From Ruminococcaceae bacterium UBA1767 (GTDB lineage Bacteria > Bacillota > Clostridia > Oscillospirales > Acutalibacteraceae): a DNA stretch of 34,498 nucleotides. Below, in pieces: positions 24,093-31,451 of this stretch; the first letter of the stretch is position 1; the number at the start of each line of letters is the position of its first letter. The position numbers and the translations under genes were made by a program. Below the pieces are notes generated by a model. That model was not told where the DNA came from. It saw only the letters and a program-made list of their open reading frames with translations, and did not search any database. The stretch is taken from NCBI GenBank assembly GCA_002315505.1, contig DCGX01000055.1:1-34498 (forward strand), in the 5' to 3' direction.

Positions 24093-26270
24093 ATGCCTAT
24101 TACATTTAACGAAGAAAAAAGAATTTTTAAAATAGATTCGCTCGACTCGACATATGCTATCGGAATATTTGAGCAGAATTTTCTTGTTCATTTATATTAC
24201 GGAAAGAAAATCCCCGACGATAATCTTCTGAAGCTCGCTTACAGAGGTGGTTTTGCATCAATTTCGCCGAATGTTGCAGGCTGCTCCGATAACGAATTTT
24301 CGCTCGACATTCAGCCGATGGAATATTCCTGCAACGGCTCGGGTGATTTTCGCCTCGCCGCACTTTCAATCAAGGACAGCGGCGGACACACAACAACCGA
24401 CATTCGTTATATCGGGCACAGAATATATAACGGCAAGCCAAAGCTCGATGGATTGCCTTCAACCTACTGCAACACAGATGACGAGGCACAGACTCTTGAA
24501 ATTGACACACTTGACAGCTTCACGGGTGCAAAGGTCACACTTTATTACACAGCCTTCAAAAATGTCAGTGCAATAACGCAGAGTGTAAAGGTTGAAAACA
24601 CGGGCAGTGAAGCCTTTGAAATCGAGAAAATTGCAAGCTGTTGTATTAATCTTCCGTCAATGAACTACAATATGATTAATCTTTCGGGAGTATGGTCAAA
24701 GGAAAGAACCGTTGAAACACGTCACCTTGCTCATGGTATTCAATCCGTTGCAAGTAAACGTGGCTCATCAAGTCACAATCACAATCCGTTTGTGGCACTC
24801 GTTGACGATTGCGGCAGCGAGGATTTCGGTAATGCTTACGGCTTTAATCTTGTTTACAGCGGTAACTTTGCGATTGATATCGAAACAGACTATTTTGAAT
24901 GTACACGCCTTGTCATGGGTATAAATCCGATTGATTTTACATGGGTTGTTGAACCGGGCGAGAGCTTTCAGTCACCCGAGGCAGTTATGGTTTATTCCGA
25001 TTGCGGTACAGGTAAAATGAGCCGCACCTTCCACGAGCTTTACTCGGAGAATCTTATACGTGGCACATGGAAAAAGAAGAAAAGACCACTTCTGATCAAC
25101 AGCTGGGAAGGCTCGGGCTTTGACTTTGATGACAACACCCTTGTTCGTTATGCAAAACAGGCAAAACAGCTCGGTTGCGAGCTTCTCGTTATGGACGACG
25201 GATGGTTCGGCTACAGAAATCGTGATGATTCATCACTCGGCGACTGGTACGTCAACGAAAACAAGCTCAAGGGCGGTTTAAAGAGCGTTATTGAACGAGT
25301 AAATGCTGAAGGTATGGAATTCGGTATCTGGTATGAGCCTGAAATGATTTCACCCGACTCTGACCTTTACAGAGCACATCCTGATTGGTGTGTTCATATT
25401 GAAGGCAGACCGATTTCACCCGCAAGACAGCAGTATGTACTTGATATGACACGTAAGGACGTTCGTGACAATATATTCGGTCAGATGTATGATGTGCTTT
25501 CAAAGAACCATATTGCCTACGTAAAATGGGACTACAACAGAGCAATTTGTGAAGCAGGCTCAATGCAGCTTGACAAGGCTCACGGAAAAGAATTTTTCCA
25601 CCGCTTTATTCTCGGCACATACGAGCTTATGGACAGAATCACATCGGCATTTCCCGAAATTCTTTTTGAAAGCTGTTCGGGCGGTGGCGGTCGTTTTGAC
25701 CCGGGTATGCTTTATTATATGCCACAGGCATGGTGCTCGGACAACACCGACCCAATTGAAAGACTTACAATTCAGTTCGGCACTTCGATGTGCTACCCTG
25801 CTTCGGCTATGGGTGCTCACGTTTCCGCAAGTAAAAGAGCCGGAATAAAAACGAAATCTGCCGTTGCAATGGCAGGTACGTTCGGATATGAGCTTGACCC
25901 GAATGAAATGAGTGAAGAAGACAAGGCACTTGTTAAAACCGAGTCGGAGAAATTCCACAAATACTACAATGTGATTCACTACGGCGAGCTTTACAGACTA
26001 ATTGCTCCTACAGATGATGAATTCAAATGTGCGTGGAGCTATGTTGCGAAGAACAAAACCGAAGCTCTTGTTACGGTAATTATCAAGAACAACACACCGC
26101 ACAGATTTTTGCACATAAGGCTGAAGGGACTTGACCCCGATAAAATGTACAGGGACAACGATACCGACGAAATTTATTCAGGTGCGTTGCTTATGAATGC
26201 AGGCTTCAATTTCACCGACGGCGGTCTTGAAATGGGCGACAGCATAGTTAAATATTTTACACAAGCATAA
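24093..26270 (+). CDS. Long-type GH36 alpha-galactosidase
   Basis: A 725-residue enzyme hydrolysing alpha-galactosides such as melibiose, raffinose and stachyose. The length and architecture match the classical bacterial GH36 tetrameric enzymes: N-terminal beta-supersandwich (about 1-325), catalytic barrel and C-terminal beta-domain. Motifs visible are VMDDGWFG (366-373), GIWYEPEM, KWDYNR with nucleophile Asp480, ESCSGGGGRFD, and WCSDNTD with acid/base Asp550. These catalytic positions nearly coincide with those of Geobacillus AgaA (478 and 548). It has no signal peptide, so it acts on imported oligosaccharides. It is a single-gene transcription unit ended by the terminator at 26274-26311. 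No transporter adjoins it. Confidence 0.95.
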   Translation: MPITFNEEKRIFKIDSLDSTYAIGIFEQNFLVHLYYGKKIPDDNLLKLAYRGGFASISPNVAGCSDNEFSLDIQPMEYSCNGSGDFRLAALSIKDSGGHTTTDIRYIGHRIYNGKPKLDGLPSTYCNTDDEAQTLEIDTLDSFTGAKVTLYYTAFKNVSAITQSVKVENTGSEAFEIEKIASCCINLPSMNYNMINLSGVWSKERTVETRHLAHGIQSVASKRGSSSHNHNPFVALVDDCGSEDFGNAYGFNLVYSGNFAIDIETDYFECTRLVMGINPIDFTWVVEPGESFQSPEAVMVYSDCGTGKMSRTFHELYSENLIRGTWKKKKRPLLINSWEGSGFDFDDNTLVRYAKQAKQLGCELLVMDDGWFGYRNRDDSSLGDWYVNENKLKGGLKSVIERVNAEGMEFGIWYEPEMISPDSDLYRAHPDWCVHIEGRPISPARQQYVLDMTRKDVRDNIFGQMYDVLSKNHIAYVKWDYNRAICEAGSMQLDKAHGKEFFHRFILGTYELMDRITSAFPEILFESCSGGGGRFDPGMLYYMPQAWCSDNTDPIERLTIQFGTSMCYPASAMGAHVSASKRAGIKTKSAVAMAGTFGYELDPNEMSEEDKALVKTESEKFHKYYNVIHYGELYRLIAPTDDEFKCAWSYVAKNKTEALVTVIIKNNTPHRFLHIRLKGLDPDKMYRDNDTDEIYSGALLMNAGFNFTDGGLEMGDSIVKYFTQA

Positions 26271-26273
26271 AAT

Positions 26274-26311
26274 AAGGACTATCGCAGATATAAATGCGGT
26301 AGTCCTTTTTT
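26274..26311. terminator. Bidirectional terminator between alpha-galactosidase and lysA
   Basis: AAGGACTATCGCA (26274-26286) pairs with TGCGGTAGTCCTT (26295-26307), with one G-U pair and an 8-nt loop. A T-run follows on the plus strand, and an AT-rich stretch on the minus strand (weaker). Confidence 0.85.
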
Positions 26312-26313
26312 CA

Positions 26314-27609
26314 TTATTTATGACATTTTATCAAATCTTCAAATGTTTCTCTACGCACGGCAACGTAATCCTTTTCGCTGTCGAGCATAATAACAGGAGG
26401 CTTGCATATTGCATTATAATTCGATGACATTGCGTAATTATATGCTCCCGTTGTAAGCACGGCAATGATATCGCCACGGACAGGCTTCGCAATTTTAACG
26501 CCCTCCTGGATAAGGTCACCGCTTTCACAGCAACGGCCTGCAATTGTACATTCGTAATCGCATGGCTTGTCCGCTTTATTTGCGGTGATAACCGTATAAT
26601 CCGACTGGTACAACGCATATCTCGGATTATCGGGCATTCCGCCGTCAATCGAAGCATAATTCTTGAAACCCTTGATTTCCTTACAGCCACCGACGGTATA
26701 AAGTGTCATACCCGAATCGGCAACAATACTTCTGCCCGGCTCCATTAATATTGTCGGCATTGTGATATCGTTTTTCTCACATTCTGCCTTTACAAACTCT
26801 GCAATTCTTTTAATGTTTGCAGAGTAATCTATTTCGGGGTCACTCTCAACATAGCGAACACCCATTCCGCCGCCGAGGTTGAGAATTTTTATTTCATAAC
26901 CCATGTCTTTTTTAATTTGTGAAATATACTCCACCATTATTTTTGCCGCATCGCAGAATGGCTCACACTCAAAAATCTGCGAACCGATATGACAATGGAA
27001 ACCGTCAAGAGTAATATTTTCCTTCGACAGAGCAATCTCAGTAAGCTCCTTTGCCTGACCTGTTTCAATAGCCGCACCGAATTTCGAATCAACCTTGCCG
27101 GTTGAAATTTTAGCGTGGGTATGAGGGTCAATTCCCGGGGTAAGACGGATAATAATTTTCTGCTTTATTCCTCTCTTGCCTGCTTCGGCATTGATAGCCT
27201 CAAGCTCGTCCGCATTGTCGCAGACAAAATGTCCGATGCCGTTATCCATCGCAAAAGCAATATCAAAATCCGTCTTATTGTTGCCGTGAAAATATGCTCT
27301 TTCCATCGGAAAGCCTGCCTTCACAGCAGTGAAAAGTTCACCCGGTGACACAACATCAATACCCATATTCTCTTCACGCATAATCTCATAAATTCGTTTA
27401 AAGCAAAGAGATTTACTCGCAAACAAGGGCATTGACTCACCGCCGAAAAATTCAGCCATTGCACTTTTGTATATTCGGCATTTCTCACGAATCTTGTTCT
27501 CGTCCATTATATATGCCGGTGTACCGTATTTTTTTGCAAGCTCGACCGTGTCATATCCTGCAAATTCAAGGTTACCGTTTTCATTTATTTTAATATTATC
27601 ACAAATCAT
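26314..27609 (-). CDS. lysA: Diaminopimelate decarboxylase
   Basis: A PLP enzyme (fold type III) of 431 residues that decarboxylates meso-diaminopimelate to L-lysine, the final step of the pathway. Visible features are the PLP-binding lysine in FASKS (Lys66), HCHIGSQ, the phosphate-binding LNLGGGMG, EPGRSIVADSG, and CCESGD at the active-site dimer interface. It is the last gene of dapA-dapB-ddh-lysA, 15 nt after ddh, with AAGGA upstream of the ATG. Confidence 0.96.
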   Translation of the reverse strand: MICDNIKINENGNLEFAGYDTVELAKKYGTPAYIMDENKIREKCRIYKSAMAEFFGGESMPLFASKSLCFKRIYEIMREENMGIDVVSPGELFTAVKAGFPMERAYFHGNNKTDFDIAFAMDNGIGHFVCDNADELEAINAEAGKRGIKQKIIIRLTPGIDPHTHAKISTGKVDSKFGAAIETGQAKELTEIALSKENITLDGFHCHIGSQIFECEPFCDAAKIMVEYISQIKKDMGYEIKILNLGGGMGVRYVESDPEIDYSANIKRIAEFVKAECEKNDITMPTILMEPGRSIVADSGMTLYTVGGCKEIKGFKNYASIDGGMPDNPRYALYQSDYTVITANKADKPCDYECTIAGRCCESGDLIQEGVKIAKPVRGDIIAVLTTGAYNYAMSSNYNAICKPPVIMLDSEKDYVAVRRETFEDLIKCHK

Positions 27610-27624
27610 TTTAAAAATTCCTTA

Positions 27625-28608
27625 TTAAAGCATATGTGCTCTGAGATAGTCTGCATCTTCAACCATAAGCATTGCAGGTGCAATATCAAATACTGTCTTA
27701 CAGCCACTCTCACCATTCTTGTTGAGCTTGTAAGCCGCTCTTGCATATGCAGCAAGTACACTTCCTGTGAATTCAGGATTAGACTCCAGCTTAAGGCTGT
27801 ACTCGATAGTATGCTTTGTACTGTTGTCCATACCTGTAAAGCCACTGCGGATAACACTTCCGCCATGAGGAATACCCATATGCTTTTCACGAAGCTCTTC
27901 CATAGAAATGAAATTCACTGTTGTGTCATAATCTGCAAAATAGTTAGGCATTGTCTTGATTTCATTCTCAATTCGTGCCTTATCTGCACCATCCTCGACA
28001 ACAACGTAGCATTCACGTGTATGCTTCTGTCTTGTTGTAAGAACAGGATTTTCACCGTTACGTACACTCTGTACAGCACTCTCAACAGGTACTGTGTACT
28101 GACGTGCATCAACTACTCCGTCAATTCTGCGTATAGCATCGGAATGTCCCTGGCTGACTCCTCTGCCCCAGAATGTATAATCGTTTCCGTTCGGAAGAAT
28201 AGCATTCATATAAAGTCGGTTAAGCGAGAACATTCCCGGGTCCCAGCCAACTGAAATAACCGCAACATTGTTGCCTTTTTTTGCATTTGCGTTTACATTT
28301 TCAAAATGCTCCGGAATTCTTGCGTGAGTATCAAAGCTGTCAATTACGTTAAAATTCTCTGCAATAACGGGTGTGGTAACAGGCAAATCCGTAGCACTTC
28401 CGCCGCAGTTAACTATTACATCAATTTTGTCCTTGTAGTCAGCCATTTTGCTGAATTCGACAACAGGAACACCCTCTGTTCTGATTTTTACGGTTGACGG
28501 ATCTCTTCTTGAGAAAACCGCAACAAGCTCCATATCGGGATTGTTGTATACGGCCGCCTCAACGCCCTTGCCGAGATTGCCGTAGCCTGCAATACCTATT
28601 CTTATCAT
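27625..28608 (-). CDS. ddh: meso-Diaminopimelate D-dehydrogenase
   Basis: Converts tetrahydrodipicolinate, ammonia and NADPH directly to meso-diaminopimelate, bypassing the succinyl or acetyl branch. The 327 residues fit the family (about 320-330). It has the N-terminal Rossmann motif GYGNLGKG (8-15), VFSRRDP at the NADPH phosphate-binding region, and the later VISVGWDPGMFSLNR and WGRGVSQGHSDAIRRIDGV signatures of Ddh. It lies between dapB and lysA, 6 nt after dapB, completing a compact dehydrogenase-route pathway. The meso-DAP product also feeds peptidoglycan. Confidence 0.95.
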   Translation of the reverse strand: MIRIGIAGYGNLGKGVEAAVYNNPDMELVAVFSRRDPSTVKIRTEGVPVVEFSKMADYKDKIDVIVNCGGSATDLPVTTPVIAENFNVIDSFDTHARIPEHFENVNANAKKGNNVAVISVGWDPGMFSLNRLYMNAILPNGNDYTFWGRGVSQGHSDAIRRIDGVVDARQYTVPVESAVQSVRNGENPVLTTRQKHTRECYVVVEDGADKARIENEIKTMPNYFADYDTTVNFISMEELREKHMGIPHGGSVIRSGFTGMDNSTKHTIEYSLKLESNPEFTGSVLAAYARAAYKLNKNGESGCKTVFDIAPAMLMVEDADYLRAHML

Positions 28609-28614
28609 CTGAAA

Positions 28615-29349
28615 TCACTCCCTGATTATACTGTTCATATCATACATTCCTGCGTCCTTTGAGTACAAAAACTCTGCCGCAGAAACAGCACCCTCTGCAA
28701 ATAATGCACGTGAATGTGCCTCATGCTTAAGGGTAATTGTCTGGCTGTCAGTCGAAACGAGAACTTCGTGAATTCCGACGATGTTTCCACGACGGACAGC
28801 ATGAATGCCGATTTCATTCTTTTCTCTCTTATCCTGACCCGAACGTCCGAATTTGAGGGCTGATTTTTCTCTTACCTGCTGAATTTTCTTCGCAATCATC
28901 AAAGCTGTTCCGCTCGGAGCGTCGAGCTTTCTGTTGTGATGAGTTTCAACAATTTCAATATCTGCTTCCCCCATAACCTCGGCCGTCTTAACAGCAAGCT
29001 CAATCAAAAGAGCAACACCGAGTGACATATTAGCGCTGTGGAAGATTGCAACGGATTTTGAAGCGTCCTCAATCATCTTCAGCTCATCCTCGGTATGTCC
29101 TGTTGTGCAGACAACTGTCGGAGTGTTTGTTTTAACCGCATAATCCATAAGCTCAGCCGTGCCGAGATGATTTGAAAAATCAATAATCACGTCAGCCTTA
29201 CCGCTGAAATCTGCGATATTATTATATATTGTGCCGTCTGTTGCGAATTTATCCACTCTCGCAACAATTTCGTGAGCTTCAGAAGCATCAACCAACTTTT
29301 CAACTTCCTTACCCATACGGCCACACGCACCGTTAAGTAAAATTTTCAT
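28615..29349 (-). CDS. dapB: 4-Hydroxy-tetrahydrodipicolinate reductase
   Basis: Reduces the DapA product to tetrahydrodipicolinate with NAD(P)H. The 244-residue protein has an N-terminal GACGRMG nucleotide-binding loop (7-13), FSNH and CTTGHT active-site edges, and the family signature ETHHNRKLDAPSGTA, with catalytic His137 and Lys141. The ATG overlaps the dapA stop codon by one base (TAATG), so translation is coupled. Confidence 0.96.
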   Translation of the reverse strand: MKILLNGACGRMGKEVEKLVDASEAHEIVARVDKFATDGTIYNNIADFSGKADVIIDFSNHLGTAELMDYAVKTNTPTVVCTTGHTEDELKMIEDASKSVAIFHSANMSLGVALLIELAVKTAEVMGEADIEIVETHHNRKLDAPSGTALMIAKKIQQVREKSALKFGRSGQDKREKNEIGIHAVRRGNIVGIHEVLVSTDSQTITLKHEAHSRALFAEGAVSAAEFLYSKDAGMYDMNSIIRE

Positions 29350-30239
29350 TATACATTCAATCCTTGTTCACGCATTAAGCGAAGCATATTTTCCTTGTGA
29401 GCATCCTCCATCGGTGTAAGCGGCAGACGAAGATAATCGTCGCAGTAGCCCATTGCTGCCATAGCAGCCTTAACAGGGATAGGATTAACCTCACAGAAGA
29501 GTGCGTTAATAAGCGGCAGCATATCAAGCTGCATTTTCATTGCGCCCTTCAAATCACCATCGAAGAACTTGTTGCACATTGCAACTGTTTCCTTCGGCAA
29601 AACATTTGACAAAACAGAAATTACACCCTTGCCGCCGACTGAAAGAATCGGTACAATCTGATCGTCATTACCTGAATATAAATCAAGTCTGTCACCGACA
29701 ATCTGCATTGTTTCCATAATCTTCGAAAGATTGCCGTTAGCCTCTTTGATGGAAGTAATCATCGGATGGTCTGCAAGCACACCATATGTTGCAGGCTCGA
29801 TGTTAACACCTGTTCTTGAAGGAACATTGTAAAGAATACACGGCTTTGTGCTTTCATCAGCAATAGCTGTGAATGTCTTGATAAGACCGTTCTGTGTAGC
29901 CTTGTTGTAGTAAGGTGTTACAAGCAACATTCCGTCATAACCGATATCACAGGCGAATTTTGTAAGGTCAATAGCATATGCAGTATCATTTGAGCCTGTG
30001 CCTGCAATCATAGCTGTTCTGCCGTTTGCACGCTTAACAGCGAATTCAAGAGCATCTCTGTGCTCCTCGTCGCTGAGTGTTGAGCCTTCACCTGTTGTAC
30101 CGCAGATTACAAGAGCATTTATGCCCTGCTCAATCTGCCAGTCAATAACTCTGCCAAACTGTTCGTAATCGATTCCGTTCTCGTTAAGCGGTGTGATAAG
30201 CGCTGTTGCTACACCCTGAAAAATACTTTGTTTTCCCAT
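29349..30239 (-). CDS. dapA: 4-Hydroxy-tetrahydrodipicolinate synthase
   Basis: Condenses pyruvate with aspartate semialdehyde, the committed step to diaminopimelate and lysine. The 296-residue class I aldolase has CGTTGEG (Thr48), LLVTPYYNK, LYNVPSRTG with Tyr137, and the Schiff-base lysine in SIKEANG (Lys165). It is the first gene of the operon, directly downstream of a lysine riboswitch and its terminator, so expression should fall when lysine is plentiful. Confidence 0.96.
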   Translation of the reverse strand: MGKQSIFQGVATALITPLNENGIDYEQFGRVIDWQIEQGINALVICGTTGEGSTLSDEEHRDALEFAVKRANGRTAMIAGTGSNDTAYAIDLTKFACDIGYDGMLLVTPYYNKATQNGLIKTFTAIADESTKPCILYNVPSRTGVNIEPATYGVLADHPMITSIKEANGNLSKIMETMQIVGDRLDLYSGNDDQIVPILSVGGKGVISVLSNVLPKETVAMCNKFFDGDLKGAMKMQLDMLPLINALFCEVNPIPVKAAMAAMGYCDDYLRLPLTPMEDAHKENMLRLMREQGLNV

Positions 30240-30272
30240 AATTCAATCTCTCCGTAATTAATTTTAAGCAAT

Positions 30273-30301
30273 AAAAAATAGCCGACTTGCATCGACTATC
30301 G
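30273..30301 (-). terminator. Riboswitch-controlled terminator before dapA
   Basis: Minus strand: ATAGTCGA (5' arm) pairs with TCGGCTAT (one G-U pair) around a 6-nt loop, followed by TTTTTTAT. GATAG in the 5' arm (30296-30300) can also pair with CTATC of the aptamer P1 3' strand (30340-30344), helped by a nearby GGAT/ATCC pairing. This gives a mutually exclusive antiterminator when lysine is absent. Confidence 0.8.
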
Positions 30302-30339
30302 ATATAAATCCACAAAATAACACTATAATGGATAATAAA

Positions 30340-30497
30340 GATAGCTCTCCGCATAAGCGACAGTAGGTAAGATATTATTCCCAACTACCAGGCAAACCTC
30401 GGCAGGATTTCCTTCGGCACCCATTCCTTTCGAGCAAGCCGTAGACTTTGCCAAAATCCATAGACAAGCTGTACTGATAATGCAATGCACCTCTATC
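30340..30497 (-). promoter_or_regulatory. Lysine riboswitch (L box)
   Basis: The leader of dapA contains the conserved L-box landmarks in order on the minus strand: GATAGAGGTGC, AGTA, GAAAGGAATGGG, GCCGAAGG, a stem with GCCGAGG and CCTGG, and the closing GGAGAGCTATC. P1 is formed by GATAG (30493-30497) and CTATC (30340-30344). Known L boxes bind lysine and cause premature termination; the terminator is at 30273-30301. The placement ahead of lysine genes supports the call. Confidence 0.95.
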
Positions 30498-30517
30498 AAA
30501 TTTATTAACTTTACGAT

Positions 30518-30546
30518 ATGTTAACACATTGACCATAAAAAATCAA
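30518..30546 (-). promoter_or_regulatory. Probable promoter of the riboswitch-dap operon
   Basis: Minus strand: -35 TTGATT (30541-30546), 17-nt spacer, -10 TAACAT (30518-30523), preceded by an extended -10 TG dinucleotide. The predicted start leaves about 15-20 nt before the aptamer. The hexamers are weak, so confidence is moderate. Confidence 0.5.
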
Positions 30547-30563
30547 GAGTTTTTTTGATTTTA

Positions 30564-31451
30564 TCAATCTAACACGACATTATTTTCATCTCTGCCGAGC
30601 ATATCAAGCCACGATTCAGCCTGCGCATCTGTTGCGTTTTCGTCACTCATCGAATACTTCACCCCGAGAGCATTTGCCTTTGAAATACCCAGATTGTGAT
30701 ATTTCATTATCTCCGCACGGATATATTTATCCTTGTTTTCGCTGAGGAATTCACGCAGTAAATAAAGGTCTTGCTTTGAATCATTCACATTAGGAATTAA
30801 CGGCAAACGTAAAACAACCCTTGCGCCAAGTGAAAACAGCATATCAAGATTTTCAAGAATCACGTCATTGTACTGACCCGTGAGAGTCTTGTGCCTTTCA
30901 CGGTCAACAGCTTTAATATCATAATAAAATGTCGCACCGAGCTGTGCGGATTTTTTGAAGAATTCCGCATTTCCGAAGCCACAGGTTTCGATTACAGTAT
31001 TAATCCCCTCAGCCTTTGCTTTTTCGATAATCTCAAGTGCGGCACTCGGTTGCATTGACGGCTCACCGCCCGAAAGTGTAAGTCCGCCTTTATCTTTATA
31101 AAAAACTTTATCTCTTTTCACAGTCGAGATAATTTCATCCACGGTCATTTCCGTACCCGCAATTTTATTCGCACCCACACTGCATACATTCACACATTTT
31201 TCGCAAAGAACACATTGAGTTCTGTCAATTTTCAGCCCGTTTTCAACTCCTCTTGCACCGCACAATGACAAACATTTTCCGCATCCGACACATTTGTTTT
31301 TATAAAACATCAGCTGTTTTTCTTTTGACTGCGATTCGGGATTGTGACACCACAGGCAGCGAAGCGGACAACCCTTAAAGAAAACGGTAGTGCGGATTCC
31401 GTCACCATCGTGAACGGAAAAACGCTGAACATTAAAAATCACGGCATTCAT
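30564..31451 (-). CDS. Glycyl radical enzyme activating protein (radical SAM)
   Basis: A 295-residue radical-SAM activase that cleaves S-adenosylmethionine and abstracts hydrogen from the partner enzyme's glycine. GCPLRCLWCHNP carries the CxxxCxxC cluster site (Cys28, 32, 35). A ferredoxin-like insert follows with two CxxCxxCxxxC sets (Cys54/57/60/64 and Cys80/83/86/90), typical of activases for non-PFL glycyl radical enzymes. SGGEP is the SAM-binding motif. Its ATG overlaps the stop codon of the enzyme gene by 4 nt, so the two are coupled. Confidence 0.93.
   Translation of the reverse strand: MNAVIFNVQRFSVHDGDGIRTTVFFKGCPLRCLWCHNPESQSKEKQLMFYKNKCVGCGKCLSLCGARGVENGLKIDRTQCVLCEKCVNVCSVGANKIAGTEMTVDEIISTVKRDKVFYKDKGGLTLSGGEPSMQPSAALEIIEKAKAEGINTVIETCGFGNAEFFKKSAQLGATFYYDIKAVDRERHKTLTGQYNDVILENLDMLFSLGARVVLRLPLIPNVNDSKQDLYLLREFLSENKDKYIRAEIMKYHNLGISKANALGVKYSMSDENATDAQAESWLDMLGRDENNVVLD

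Noticed and set aside
27634..28254. 206-codon plus-strand open frame
   Set aside because: It is antisense to ddh, which has full family motifs. It lacks a ribosome binding site and a recognisable product, so it is a shadow frame.
30541..30560. Terminator for the activase gene (AATCAA/TTGATT hairpin)
   Set aside because: The stem is short, purely A/T-rich, and overlaps the likely -35 box of the dap operon, so it is not supported as a separate terminator.
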